From Talpa occidentalis (lineage: Eukaryota > Chordata > Mammalia > Eulipotyphla > Talpidae), in the NCBI RefSeq assembly GCF_014898055.3, contig NW_023601543.1, positions 10,749,314 to 10,813,313 of the forward strand: 64,000 bases of DNA, in the 5' to 3' direction. Below are positions 46,600 through 58,382 of this stretch, in pieces (position 1 is the first letter of the stretch; each line of letters starts with the position of its first letter). Position numbers and translations under genes: made by a program. A model generated the notes under the pieces. The model did no database searches and was not told the DNA's origin. It saw only the letters and a list, made by a program, of their open reading frames with translations.

Positions 46600-46990
46600 A
46601 GAAATGCCAGATTTACTTATTTCACAAACACTGATTGAGTACCTACTATATGCCATGCACTGTGCTGGCGCTGTTGGACCAAAAAAAAAAAAAAAAAAAA
46701 AAAAAAACCCTAAACTTTACATCAGTGCTGTCTCAGAGAGTTTTCCATCTAGTACATGATGTGCACTGTTAGCTACAATATATGGGAGAAACTGAAGACT
46801 AAGCCCAAAGAGGTACCAAGAGTTATGAGGATCAGTTCTTGAGGAGATGCCATTTGACTAGTTGAAGGGTAGTGGAATTATCTGGTGGGAAAGACATCCT
46901 GTGTGTTGGAGGGGTAGGGTAGTAACACACACAGGACTGGTGGAACAAGGTCTGGCTCAATAGAGATCTGTTGAGTGAATGAAAGAGCAA
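46600..46990. repeat. Ancient interspersed repeat (L2-type, tentative)
   Basis: GAGTACCTACTATATGCCATGCACTGTGCTGGCGC, then a 27-base A-run (46681-46707), then diverged text with GGTACCAAGAG and GAGGAGATGCCATTTGAC. Same family as 25485-26000. Confidence 0.55.
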
Positions 46991-47888
46991 ATCTTGACAT
47001 ATTTCTGCACGGCCAAATTATAATCTTTTCTATTCTTATTGTGATGCTCATTTATAAAAAGAATGCTTCCTTAGAAGGCAATGAAACAATAACCTCATCA
47101 CTCTTTTGCCTCCTTTTCTAAAAAAGAGACAGACTAGAAAGAATGAGAGTCACTCACATGGAAAACAGGGTGCCAACTGAGTTCAGGAGCATAGACGAAT
47201 CTTCAGTGCTGCTGTGTGACGTGGGGCTGTCTCTGCAGAGCACTACTAGGGAGCCCTAACATTTTTCATTTGAACAAGACAACCTTGGCCTGAGAAGTTG
47301 TCAGTCTCATGAGGGAGACAGACTGAAAACATGTTGGCCAAAAGGGTTAGAGGGGATGGCAGGTGGGGTTTGTTTTCTTTGGACTGAATTTTAGGATTCC
47401 TAAAATCTTTAGCAAATACACCCTGATCCAATGCATCCAATCCATGATCTGAATGTTTTCAAACATGGTATTTTAACAAAATTTTGTGCAGAATCGAAAC
47501 AGGTTTCACTGGAAATTTAAGAAAGTGGTAGTTACAGGGGCTAAGTGTCTGTGAAGTATTATGTCAAGTTATACAACTATTTATTAGCAATGCCAAAAGA
47601 CTTCTGCATCAATATATTAGAAAACCAGAGAGATGTTGGCTACCCTCTAGCTGCAAAGAAATGACCATATACTTAGTCTGCAAGCCCAGTGCCTAAATCT
47701 TCTGGGAGCTCTGAGGATTGGACTTTGAAACAGAAATTCCAGTGGTTAAGGACACAAGCAAGTCTAGAGTCTACGTAAACTCGGACTAAATTCATTTGTC
47801 CATGTGCAGTGGCTGCAAAGCCTGAGACATTTAAGTTTAGGGTCTTATTATTTAAGTAAAACATTATATCTATAAAATAAAAATATTG
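46991..47888. other. Unassigned stretch with one repeat piece
   Basis: 47263-47360 (TTCATTTGAACAAGACAACCTTGGCC, GTCAGTCTCATGAGGGAGACAGAC) matches 50346-50415 and belongs to the same ancient family. The rest is AT-rich and unassigned. Confidence 0.45.
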
Positions 47889-48165
47889 GGGCCTCCCTGG
47901 TGGTGCAGGGGTTAAAGTCTCAGCCCTATCAAGCTATTGCCAGACCCTGTGGCCTGAGTTGGATCCCCAGCCAGGGAGGTGACCCACATGGCACAGCAGA
48001 CCTCTCCTGTCTTGCCCGCTGCTCCCCTCAGCAGTGTATTTCAGTATATCCGCCTGTTCTGCTCCCCACTCTGTCTCTGGTGAATCCTCTCACCTCCTGC
48101 ACCTCTGGCCTACACCCCAGTTCGTGTATGCATAAATAAATAAAAATAAATCTTAAAAAATTAAA
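47889..48165 (+). mobile_element. tRNA-derived T+ SINE, subfamily A (copy 12)
   Basis: Head GGGCCTCCCTGGTGGTGCAGG, a diverged middle with a short insertion, subfamily A 3' half and tail AATAAATAAAAATAAATCTT. TSD unclear in A/T-rich flanks. One of the more diverged copies. Confidence 0.88.
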
Positions 48166-48800
48166 AAATAATAATGAAATATAAATATCTGTTAACTGCA
48201 TGAAGACAAGTTACCAAGGCGTGAAGCCAGATGTAAGGAAGGAGGATAATAATCGTGTTGGGGGCAGTGAGGTGCAAGGTGGGGGCTAGACTTGGTTCCC
48301 ATGCCCTGCTCCCCACATACCCGCATCAGTTTCTTTATATCCCCATCTCGGTCCTCTCTACTATAACTCTCATCAGCTGCCCCACCGCAAAGAATATCTC
48401 CTGCAAAACATGGGACCCTCCAAGTTTGCTCCAGCTTATAGCAGTTAACCCAACTACAATTATTGTTGACCTCTGGACTTCCCAAGCTAGTCAATGTAGC
48501 TTGTATTGTATGGTTTGCTGTCATTGTTACTTTTGTAGTAAGAAAAAGACTTTTAAAATTAAGAGTTGGGAGAATGTTCAAAAATGAGAGACTGTGTTTT
48601 CACAGTGCACACAAGGCATAAAATATGTTTCTCAACCCTGCAGCTGCTAAGTAGCACAAATAGTTTTCCAATTTTCTAAACATTTGCTTATGCACTTCTG
48701 CATTCCTATGATACCATTCAAAACTTGTGTTGAAGTTCTTCCTGATTTAGGTGCACAACAGAAATAAGAAAGATCATTTCTTGTTTATTCTTACTCATTT
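48166..48800. other. Unassigned stretch
   Basis: No gene. Frames 48192-48581 (minus) and 48255-48587 (plus) overlap in antisense and show no domain. Confidence 0.4.
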
Positions 48801-49125
48801 TGATGTAGCCTCAATGTCTGCCACCCCACCCCCCCCACCAAATTCATATATTGAAATCCTAACCCCTGGTGTGATGGTATTAGGAGGCAGGACATTTGGG
48901 TGGTAAGTAGGTCTTGGGAGTAGAGCCCTCATGAATGAGATTTGTGCCCTTGTAAAAGAGACAACAGAGTGGTCCCTTCCCACTCTGCTGGCAACAGAGA
49001 GAAGGTCTATAAACTAGGAAGCCAGCCCTCACCATGCACTGCCTCTCTCGGTACCTTGACCTTGGACTTTCCAACATTCAGAACTGAAGGAAATAAATTT
49101 CTGTGATAATTTGTTATAGTAACCC
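48801..49125 (+). mobile_element. MaLR-type LTR (MST/MLT1-like)
   Basis: Sense solo LTR: AAATTCATATATTGAAATCCTAACCCC, GTGATGGTATTAGGAGGCAGG, GGGTGGTAAGTAGGTCTTGGG, CTCATGAATGAGATTTGTGCCC, ending GGAAATAAATTTCTGTGATAATTTG with AATAAA as its polyadenylation signal. Confidence 0.85.
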
Positions 49126-49373
49126 AAATGGACAAAAACACCCTTGGAATTAGTAGCCAATTTCTTTGCAATTCGAGACTAGACAGTAAACAATGGGCAC
49201 TGGGCGCTCAGGAAGAGATAACCATGCTGTCTTGTCCTAAACACAAAGGCCAGGGTTCTGTCACTCATCCAGTGTCAGGGCCTGTTCTGGGTACTGGGAA
49301 TATGGAAACAAACAACACAGACTTGATCTCTGTTTTCACAGAACTGATGATACAGTAGGGAGAGGCAGAGCAT
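49126..49373. repeat. Ancient interspersed repeat, left part
   Basis: CAGGGCCTGTTCTGGGTACTGGGAATATGG and GATCTCTGTTTTCACAGAACTGATG; it continues at 50264 after the L1 insertion. Same family as 25485-26000. Confidence 0.5.
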
Positions 49374-49388
49374 AAAAAAGCATCTCAG

Positions 49389-50248
49389 TACCATCTTACA
49401 CCAGTGAGAATGGCACATATTAAAAAAACTAGCAACAACAAATGTTGGCGAGGGTGTGGAGAAAAAGGAGATCTCCTGCACTGTTGGTGGGAGTGCAAAC
49501 TGGTCCAACCACTATGGAGAGCTGTGTGGAGATTTCTGGACCTACTAAACATAGAGCTTCCATATGATCCAGCAATTCCACTCCTAGGTATTTACCCAAA
49601 GGACACAGAAACATCAATTCCAAAGAGCACCTGCACCCCTATGTTTATAGCAGCACTATTTACAATAGCTAAGCTTTGGAAACAGCCCAAATGCCCAAAA
49701 ATAGATGACTGGATCAAGATGTGGTACATATATACCATGGAATATTACTCAGCATTTAAAAAAGATAAACACATGCAATTTGCAGCAACATGGATGGCAC
49801 TGGAAGGGATCATGCTCAGCGAAATAAGCCAGAAAGGAAAAGAAAAATACCGGATGGTCTCACTCATAGCAGGAATCTAGAAAACTTAAATAAGGGACCA
49901 GGAAAATGAATAACTATAAGAAAGTGAAAATCAAAATCAACAAAAAACTATGAACCAGAGACACTCTATGGGGGGTAGGGGGCAGGAGGGGAGGGCTTGG
50001 GGTCAAAATAAGGGGGTTGCAATTGTATGGGGAATATAAAAATAAATCTTATTATAAATATAAAATAAAATAAAGGGTGGGGAGCAGAATATCAGAATAT
50101 ATCTCTTACAGTAAATATTTTAATACACTATTGCCATTTTTCCTCTTAGTACTTTTTTTAATATAAAAAAGACCTCCTAACCACAAATATATTCCCTTCC
50201 CAGTTCTAAAAATAAAGCACCCTAAATACTAAAAAAAAAAAAAAAAAA
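49389..50248 (+). mobile_element. Young L1 3' end with 3' transduction
   Basis: 5'-truncated L1 carrying about 158 open codons of the ORF2 C-terminus (starting in the LLHCWWECK region and ending MVSLIAGI), then the G-rich 3' UTR to about 50074. After that comes 156 bp of non-L1 text (50075-50230) with AATAAA at 50211-50216, then A24. TSD AAAAAAGCATCTCAG is perfect at 49374-49388 and 50249-50263. It lacks the catalytic domains, so it cannot move by itself. It is over 90 percent identical by eye to the copy at 51604. Confidence 0.95.
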
Positions 50249-50263
50249 AAAAAAGCATCTCAG

Positions 50264-50650
50264 GGTTTGAGAAGAGCCATGATGGAAAGCAGCAGCAGGA
50301 AGCTATGGGAAGAGTCTCTGGGGGTGTACTACCATGAAGTACTATGTTCATTTGAACAAGAGAGCGTTGACCTGAGAAGATGTCAGTCTGGTGAGAGAGA
50401 CAGAATAAACACAAGTAGACCAAAAAATTAGGCAAATTGTTGGTTGTGACGAAAGGAACAAAGGGTGGTCAGACAAGGCCTCTCTCAAGAGGTGCTATTT
50501 CAGCAGAAGCTTCAAGGATGAGAAGGAATTAGCCAATCCTAGAGCGGGAAATAGAACATCCTGGAGCATTCCAGAAAATCTAAAGTCTTTCAATTCTTTC
50601 TCATTGAAACTAAAAGAAAAGAAATTTGAAAATCTCTAAGATGGGAAAAG
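50264..50650. repeat. Ancient interspersed repeat, right part
   Basis: Resumes after the L1: GTCAGTCTGGTGAGAGAGACAG, GGTCAGACAAGGCCTCTCTCAAGAGG, CTATTTCAGCAGAAGCTTCAAGG, ATTCCAGAAAATC. Confidence 0.55.
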
Positions 50651-51520
50651 GCTGGAATTTCCAGAAGCCAGTGTGACCTAGTGAACAAAAGGCTGATTGG
50701 AAGGAATAGAAATTGGAAAGACAGACAAGGGCCAGCTCCAGCCCACATTGATCAGTGGGATTTTTATTTTAAGTGGATAGAGAAAATGAACAAGTTGCTC
50801 ACAGTCTGCTGTTCCTTAGTCTTACAGTCCAGACTGGTTCTTTCTCTGTACACTTCTATTACCAGATGGGTATAGGGTGTCAGTGAGAAATGCACAATGT
50901 CTGAAAACATAAATTAGCTTTGGCCTTAACAATGTCAAAGCTATCCAACAGAATATTTATTGTTACACACAGACCTATTTTTATAGATTGTTATGCCTAA
51001 ATAACCTGGTAAGTCGAGTGGAACCTGAGTCCATTCCCCCTTCATTTTCTCTAAAATGGTTAACAGGGAAGGGTTTTTCAATGCTGAGTAATATTTGGTA
51101 TGTTCATATGGCTTCTGTTAGTTAATATGTAACTAATTAATCATTTGATGAGTTATATACTGCATACATCCAAAGAGGCTGTGAAGTGGATCACAAAAAT
51201 CTACATTATACAACAGGACTTAACAAAACAGCAAATTCCTGACCACAGGAAAATGAAAATGTGAAAAAGAAAATAAAAGAAAGCAAAAGTAAAGTTAAAG
51301 CAGGATGCTGAAATGCTACAAGTGGATCACAAATCTAGATATAGACTTCCTGGTGGAGAAAGGAAAGAAGGAAGCAAGACCAAGTTCACATTGTCCACAA
51401 CATAAATCATACTTTTGCTCAGGGTAAGTACAGCTTTTCCTGGCATAGAAGTCTGAGGAATTTTCTCGTGGGTTCTATTCAATTGGGGACTTGGTGCTCA
51501 AGTGGACCTACGTGTTTTTT
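50651..51520. other. Unassigned stretch
   Basis: AT-rich non-coding DNA without recognisable repeats or a gene. Confidence 0.4.
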
Positions 51521-51587
51521 TTTAAAGCAGCTTTATTGAGGCATCTTTCACATGCCATAAAATCCACCCACTTTAAGTGTCCCTGTG
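51521..51587 (-). mobile_element. L1M 3' end scrap
   Basis: AAAGCAGCTTTATTGAGGCATC and CATGCCATAAAATCCACCC, the antisense end of an old L1M. It is cut by the young L1 that follows. Confidence 0.6.
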
Positions 51588-51603
51588 TCCCTATGTATTT
51601 TTT

Positions 51604-52028
51604 TTCTCTCCAATTTTTTTATTTGTTATATTCCCCATACAATTGCAACCCCCTTATTTTGACCCCAAGCCCTCTTTTCCCTGCCCCCCACCCCCCATAG
51701 AGTGTCTCTGGTTCATAGTTTTTTGTAGATTTTGATATTTTCTTTCTTAGAGTCATTCTTTTTCCTGGTCCCTTATTTAGGTTTTCTAGATTCCTGCTAT
51801 GAGTGAGACCATCTGGTATTTTTCTTTTTCTTTCTGGCTTATTTCGCTGAGCATGATCCCTTCCAGCGCCATCCATGTTGCTGCAAATTGCATGTGTTTA
51901 TCTTTTTTGAATGCTGAGTAATATTCCATGGTGTATATGCACCACATCTTCTTGATCCAGTCATCTATTTTTGGGCATTTGGGTTGTTTCCAAAGCTTAG
52001 CTATTGTAAACAGTGCTGCTATAAACAT
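51604..52028 (-). mobile_element. Young L1 3' end with TSD
   Basis: 425-bp antisense L1 3' end: T-rich tail, 3' UTR (CCATACAATTGCAACCCCC), then about 80 open codons of ORF2 C-terminus read leftward from 52028. TSD TCCCTATGTATTTTTT at 51588-51603 and 52029-52044. It keeps the KKMW codons that the copy at 49389 has lost by a 3-base deletion, and has no 3' transduction. Confidence 0.94.
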
Positions 52029-52044
52029 TCCCTATGTATTTTTT

Positions 52045-52199
52045 AAAGGTTCCTACAGAAGAATAGTTAAGGAGGTTTGTAGTCAGAGGACAGAATTACT
52101 ATCTTTCCTTCAGATGAAGTGATTCCTATGGGTAATTATTCCTTCTCCTAGCAAACAGCTCTACAATCGCTAGCACAGACTTCTAATTACCAGTCTTAA
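52045..52199. other. Unassigned stretch
   Basis: Short non-coding interval with nothing recognised. Confidence 0.4.
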
Positions 52200-52325
52200 A
52201 GATCACAATATTTGTTCCACTTTATGTGGTGGAGAACCTATAGAGCAAGGAAGTTGAGCAACTTAGCGGAAGTCAGACATTTAGCCAGGGCTTAACTTCA
52301 AAACCAGATTGTTTCACAAACCACG
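52200..52325 (-). repeat. MIR-like fragment
   Basis: GTGGAGAACCTATAGAGCAAGGAAGTTGAGCAAC and AGTCAGACATTTAGCCAGG resemble the antisense MIR core. Confidence 0.6.
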
Positions 52326-53200
52326 TTCTCATCCTAAATCCTTTATATGGGCTGGTTTTACCTATTTACAGATTGTTGCTCTTGTAGTGTGTTCATCACA
52401 CTCAATTGAAGTCCGGAAATGTGAAAGAGCTCCAGGAATTTAAACACCCATAAAGCCCTGTTTTAGATTGCTAAACACAGATGAAGTGTGAGTAATGCAC
52501 TCCAACACTATCAATGAAGAAAGAAGATGTTGGCTTCTTTATTTTTGGAGAAACATATGAAAAATGTCCTTTAAACCTTAAAAAGTAGATAGAATATTTC
52601 ATCACACTGGTCCACAAATCAGTTTCTCAGAACTTGGCTAATGTAGGTTAAGGACATTAAGGCCTGACAGGAATGGATAGGAAATTGTTCACAAGCAAGA
52701 TGAGAAATGTGAAAATATTATTGCAAAAGACCTTGCTATTTTCCAGTACTATATTAACAGAAGTATAACATGCAACCCAACACATTGGTAAATTCATCCA
52801 GTGTTGCTTATCCCGCATTTTTGAACTCCTACAGAGCCAACCAAGCAAGAATTTGGCCATTCTGGAGCTGACAGTCCTGGAGCAGGACACATTTATTTTC
52901 TGTCCAGACTTCAGACAGCACAGACGAAGACCTGGAGGGGGACAGGGAGGCCAAAAATTGCTTGCTGGAGTCATCTAAGAACTTGGCACAGTGCTGGGGA
53001 CATAGTAGATGCTCAGTAATTGGATTTTAACCTAAAGATAATGGAGTGGAGAAATGTTTTTTTTTTCTTCTTGTTTTTGTGCATTTAAAAAAACCCCACC
53101 TCTTTGTTGAGTGTAAATGTAGAGTTTGGCGAATTTTCATAACCTGACCCCACTTGTGTAGTCAGTTACCCATTTCCGATGAAAGGTTTTTAAGAAAGGA
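52326..53200. other. Unassigned stretch
   Basis: No gene. A short L2 3' end (TTGGCACAGTGCTGGGGACATAGTAGATGCTCAGTAATTGG) lies at 52983-53025. An L1M-like scrap lies at about 53090-53150. Confidence 0.45.
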
Positions 53201-53565
53201 AATGAGCAAAACAGGGTAGGGCCTGCCCAGCGTGCTGGAGGAAGGTGTAGTCCAGTAGGGAAAACAGAAAACAAGCAAAACAATTACATGACAATCCCTG
53301 TGCTGAGTGTTCAATAGAAAAGTGTGTAGATGGTAACTGGGGCATGGTGAAAGCAGTAGCTCATTTTGCCTTGATTTAGTAATGACATTACAGAGGAGGA
53401 GACTTTGGAATGGATGGATCTTAAGATAAGAGCTTTTCAGGTGAAGAAAGGTAGAGAGAATTTACGTGTAGAGACAACAGTACGAACAAAGTCAAGTTTG
53501 GTAGAACTGTGATAGGGACAGTGTGGCAGGAACATGGGGGTTATAGAGAATAGAGAATATTCCTC
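53201..53565. repeat. Ancient interspersed repeat (L2-type, tentative)
   Basis: Contains GGAAATGAGCAAAACAGG, GTAGTCCAGTAGGGAAAACAG, CAATCCCTGTGCTGAGTG and GTGTGGCAGGAAC. Diverged copy of the family at 25485-26000. Confidence 0.4.
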
Positions 53566-54070
53566 TATTGACCCATTAGCTCTGTCCACTGGGTAGTTTT
53601 TTCCTGCCCTCTTCACAAACCATTTTCTCCAAAAACTCACCTATTTACACTGTCTCTTTCTCCTGAGTTCCCATTCACTCTTCAAGGCTCTCCAATCCAT
53701 GTTCTACACTTCATTTTACCGAAACCACTCTTGCCAAGGCAGTCAACTTCCATGCTGACAAATCAAAGGAACATTCTTTTGTCTTTTTATTATTTAGCCT
53801 CTCTGCAATATCCAGAAGGCAGTCATTCTTTCTTAGGACCACCTCTTTGCTTGCACTCTGGGACATTCCACAGTTAGCATTCTCTAAACTTCTCTTTCAG
53901 TATCTTTTTCTGGATCTCTCTCTTCCTTTACTCTTACAAAAAGTAAATCAGATGATGCATGAAAAGTACTTTGAAAAGTTCATGATAAATAGTAAGCACT
54001 CAATAACCAGTATTTATTATAATTTCTGGTCTCCTTGTGGCTTTTACCCCCATTTTTTCAGTCATGCTAT
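53566..54070 (+). mobile_element. L2 LINE relic
   Basis: L2 wording: CTCTTCAAGGCTCTCC, CTTGCCAAGGCAGTCAACTTCC, TAGCCTCTCTGCAATATCC, TGCACTCTGGGACATTCCACAG. Degenerate, non-coding. Confidence 0.6.
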
Positions 54071-54389
54071 TGCTTTTTTCTTATTTTAAGTTATTATCCA
54101 ACCTCTAAATTTTATTATTCCTCAGGACTCATACTTTAAATCCCATGCATATAATTATGAATAATAAATTTCTATCTCTCACCTTTCTTATACACTGAGT
54201 CTTTTACCCCACACACAACAGAGTATTTTTTTTTAGATTCACAATACACATTATGTATATACACATATATATGAGGTAAATATTGATATATCACCATATC
54301 TACTGGCAAAATATTAAATTCTATCCCCCTAAGATTAGTGACAAGGTCAGGGTGTACACTCTTAACACTTTTCTTCAACATCACACCTT
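54071..54389. other. Unassigned AT-rich stretch
   Basis: Nothing recognised. Confidence 0.4.
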
Positions 54390-56255
54390 GGTCCTAGCCA
54401 GTGCAATAAGTGAAGACCAAAAAATGCCATACAAATTGGAAAAGAAGAAATAAATTTTTATTCAGATAACATAATAAATATACAAAAACTTACCAGAGGT
54501 AATAAATGAATTCAACAAAGTCACAGGATACAAGGTCAATATACAAAATTAACTGTCTTTCTATCTATCATCTATGAAATATAAGGAAATGAACATTAAA
54601 ACACATTTAATTCGGGCCTCCCTGGTGGCGCAAGGGGTTAAGACACAACCTATGAAGCTTACTGCAGCCACTGCAGCACGAGTTCCATCCCCGACCAGGG
54701 AGCTACGCACATGGTGCAGCAGACCTCTCCTGGCTCACCCGCTGCTGCCCTTAGCAGTGTATTACAGTCAATCTGCCTGTTCTGTTCCCCTCTGTCTCTG
54801 GTGAATCCTCTCACCCCCCACACCTTCGGCCTGTACCCCAGCTCTTGTGTGCATAAATAAATAAATAAATCTTTTAAAAAAACACATTTAGTTAAATTCA
54901 ATTTAATTTTAAGTTAATTTAATTTAATTCAAACACCCAGAAACGTCTAATAAAAGACATCTAAGATTTCTAGATTGAAAAATAAAAGACATTCCTAAAT
55001 CACTGCAGAGCTACATCATGTTGGTGGGTTGGAAGAATTGGTATTGTTAAGATGTCAGTTCTCCCCAGATTGATCAATGGACATAGCACAGTTCCATTAA
55101 TAATCCTTGCAATTTTCTCTTATAGAAAGGGAAAAGTTGATTCTAAAATTTATATGAAAATGCAAAGGACCTAACCAAAATATCCTCGCAAAAGAAAAAC
55201 TTTGAATGATGCACTCTAACTGAATTCATACTTACTCTAAAGCTGCTATTGTGGTGCTGGCCTAAAGATAGACAGGCAGATCAATGGAACAAAATAGAGA
55301 GTCTCTCTCCATACATTCAATTGCTTTTCAACTATGGTGCGAAGGAAATTTAATGAGGAAAGGACAGTCTTTTCAACAAATGATGCTGTGAACAGCTAGA
55401 TATTCTTATGGGGGAAAGTTAGCTTAGAATTCCCTACCTCATGGTTTACTTAAACACTAATTTGAGATGTATGGTATACCAAGATGCAATGAAGTACAGT
55501 TAAAGCTTTTATAGAGCTTCTAGAAGAACAGATAATATTTTCATGACCATTGATCATAAAAGAGAAGAAGGTAAATGAAATATCTCTAAAATTTTAAAAG
55601 TTCTCATCAAAAGATACCATTAAGAAAATAATCAAGTTACACATTGTGAAAAATAATCTATAATACATAGAGCTGACAAAAGACAAAAGACAAAAAAAAT
55701 CAATAGGAAAATGGACAACAAAACTTGAATAGACACTTTACCGAAGAAGAGCGATCAAGGACCAATAAACACATCCAGCACATGATGACATTATTAGTCA
55801 CCAGGGACATATGAACTAAAACTGCAGTGAAAAACCATTTCATACTCTCTAGAATGGCTAAAATAAAAACTATTGACAGCATAAAATGTTCACACAGATG
55901 GGAACAATGGGAAACCTCACACATTACTTGTGGGACTATAAAATGGTAAAACCAACTTGGAAAACTGTTGAGCAAATCCTTCTAATATTAAGCATTTATT
56001 TTCCCTATGACCTGACAATTGCACTCTGGGGTAATTATCCCAAATAAATATAAGCATATGTCCACAAAAAAGACATGCAGATAAGTGCTTAGAGTAGACT
56101 TAGCCACACAGTCAAAAAGTAGGGGTAGAGGACGAAAGCATGCACATATTAGCAAAGGGCAAACTCCGGAATATTCATCACCAGTAAATAGAACTACTGA
56201 AACATATAACAATATGGATGACTCTCAAAAATATGAAGTTGAACAAAAAAAGACA
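54390..56255 (+). mobile_element. L1M ORF2 relic, interrupted by a SINE
   Basis: Sense L1 text: CTAGCCAGTGCAATAAG, ATAAATGAATTCAACAAAGTC, CAGTTCTCCCCAGATTGATC, GCTGCTATTGTGGTGCTGGCC, GATCAATGGAACAAAATAGAG, ATAAACACATCCAGCACATG, AATTGCACTCTGGGGTAATTATCC. Many frameshifts. An (AATTT)n patch lies at 54895-54935. Confidence 0.85.
54614..54878 (+). mobile_element. tRNA-derived T+ SINE, subfamily A (copy 13)
   Basis: Head GGGCCTCCCTGGTGGCGCAAGG, tail GCATAAATAAATAAATAAATCTTTT. TSD AAAACACATTTA at 54598-54609 and 54879-54890. Inserted in an L1M. Confidence 0.94.
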
Positions 56256-56700
56256 GGTGTGAAAGTCAGACACTTTCCCTGAGCCCCAGCAATCTACACG
56301 TGGGCTCAGCCAACCTAGCCCTCCTGTCCAGGGCTTTAAATCCAGAGCCAGTGTTGAAAAGAAGCAAGGGACAGTTCCTGATTCATTCTGATGACAGCAG
56401 CTGTGGCATCCAGCGGATGTTGCCAGTGGTTGATGGTGATGTACCAGCACTCAGTGCCCAGAGGGGATGGCAGATGCTCCTGAGTGATCTGCTCCTGTGG
56501 TGTGAACTTGGCCGGGACTCTGACCCCTAAGCTTCCCTCAGCCTCAGACCATTTCCACACCTGGTTCTCTGGCCTTCCCACTGCCTGATTTCCTGCCAGT
56601 GAATTCCTTTTCTCCTTAGGTTAAGCAGAGTTGGTTTTTGTTGATTGCAACTAAGAACACTTTCAGCACAATGCTTTGAACCTGGTAAGCATTCAACAAA
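56256..56700 (+). mobile_element. Possible LTR relic
   Basis: The end CCTGCCAGTGAATTCCTTTTCTCC followed by AGAGTTGGTTTTTGTTGATTGCAACTAAGAACAC has the style of an ERVL/MaLR LTR 3' end. The rest is too diverged to name. Frames inside have no domain. Confidence 0.4.
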
Positions 56701-57640
56701 TATTTGCTGAATAAGTGTCTAGCTAGGTTTTCTCTTAACTTGAAAATACTCAGTGTGCTTTTCCGCCATGGCTGCCATGGGCTAATGGCAAGTAACTTTT
56801 TCATTAGTTGATAGTTTTCCTTGCAGTTTTTGAAGGACAGAGAAGCACGGCCAGCAGCTGAAGTACTGTCATCCTAATCTAACAGGAATAAATATATTGA
56901 CTCATTGGTGAAGTCAGTTTCCTTCTACAAATGGCATATGGGGATTATTATTCATGGGGAGGGATTCTTCTCTGGATCTTCTGGTATTTAACGATGTTCC
57001 AGATCAACCCACCCACCATTTCCCATTTTTTAAACAGTAGATATAGAAAACCAAGAACTCCTGATTTTAAAATATGGATCCACAATGAACACAAGGATAC
57101 CTTTTCTCTTTGCAACTAGAATAAAGAGATCACATTTCACATTTCAAAACTTTGCAAGGTAATTCAATTCCTCTCTCCCGCCTCTGTTTTCAAATGAAAG
57201 GCAACTGTTGTCTTTGAAGAGACTTAAAGAAATTATTGAAACAGCTGGAGTCTAAATCTGCTTTGGCAAAAACAAAAAATATGTGGAATTATCCTACACT
57301 GTTCTATTTTACATTTTATTGATTTTGAGCTGTGTAAGGGACCATCTGCTGGGACTTCTGAAAGTCCCAACTTTCTGTTTGCATGTAACTCTAGACCCAG
57401 GCCAGCTCCTCAGCTGTAGTGTGAGTGCAATCCAGAAGGGTGTATGGTCAGTTGGAGCTCTGGATGACAAAACAAACAAACAAACAAACAAAAAAAATAG
57501 AGATTCCAGCAGATGGACAAATGTTAACTTTACAAGGATCACTGTGGTTGATGGTAAATCCCATCAGTTCCTCCTAAATAATTCTCACAATGCATGCCTT
57601 CCTCTCCATTCTCTTATAGTCTTGGCCAACTCTTCTCCAA
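56701..57640. other. Unassigned stretch
   Basis: No gene. An (ACAA)n microsatellite lies at 57470-57492. The frame 57283-57720 has no domain and runs through it. Confidence 0.4.
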
Positions 57641-57790
57641 CTGGAATACAGGCACTGGTCACCTGGGGATCTTGTTATAATGCAGATTCTGATTTGGTGC
57701 AGGTATGTGGTGGCGTCTGAGCTTGTGACAAGCTCCCAAGTGACGCATGCACTGCTGGTCTTGGACCACACTTGGAGTAGCCAGTGTCTG
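57641..57790. mobile_element. MER20-like hAT-Charlie relic
   Basis: GTCACCTGGGGATCTTGTTATAATGCAGATTCTGATTTGG, GACAAGCTCCCAAGTGACGC and CTGGTCTTGGACCACACTTGGAGTAGCCA are in the order of a MER20-type element. Confidence 0.7.
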
Positions 57791-58340
57791 GCACACCATG
57801 ACGTGTCTGACCTGGATATTTACAGTAGCTTTCGATCTGGTTTCCTGCCTCCAGTGTTGATCTTATTTTCAATTGATTCTTCACCGAGAAGATAGAACTG
57901 AAAGGTTTAGAAGCTAATATACTCCAGCCACAGGTTCATTATCACTAATGCTCCCAGTTACCCTGGCCAGGGAAGTGGTGCTAACCAAATTGCACACGTG
58001 AAATGACCAAGGCTAAATCATTTGCCAAAGTTTGCTCAGGTAATAGATAGAACAGAAGGGTCTGACATCAGGGTCTGACTTACTGCAAAGCCTGTGCCAC
58101 TTTGGCTACATTTCATGGTGTATCCCTATAGTTAAAAAAAAGTTGAACAATGCCAAAGCTTTTTTTTTTTTGGGGGGGGTACTGAAACACTTTCATAGTT
58201 TGAATGGTAAAAAAAAAAAAGAAAAGAAAAAGGGTCATGGCATACAGTTTAAAACTTTGGAAGTACAAGAAATCCCAAGAACATACCATGGTCTCCTAAA
58301 CAGAACAGGAACTGCATGTCCTGAATGAGAAGTGACAGGT
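57791..58340. other. Unassigned stretch
   Basis: No gene. T-run and G-run adjoin at 58158-58179; an A-run lies at 58209-58230. Possibly a MIR scrap near 58005-58105. Confidence 0.4.
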
Positions 58341-58382
58341 GATGTATTAGTTTCCCACAGCTCCAATAACAAATAAGTATCA

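Noticed and set aside
46681..46707. A27 run as the tail of a retrocopy
   Set aside because: It lies inside an ancient repeat whose text continues on both sides. There is no AATAAA or TSD, so an expanded A-run is simpler.
49404..49880. 158-codon frame as a gene
   Set aside because: It is the C-terminal end of L1 ORF2 in a truncated insertion. Catalytic domains are absent.
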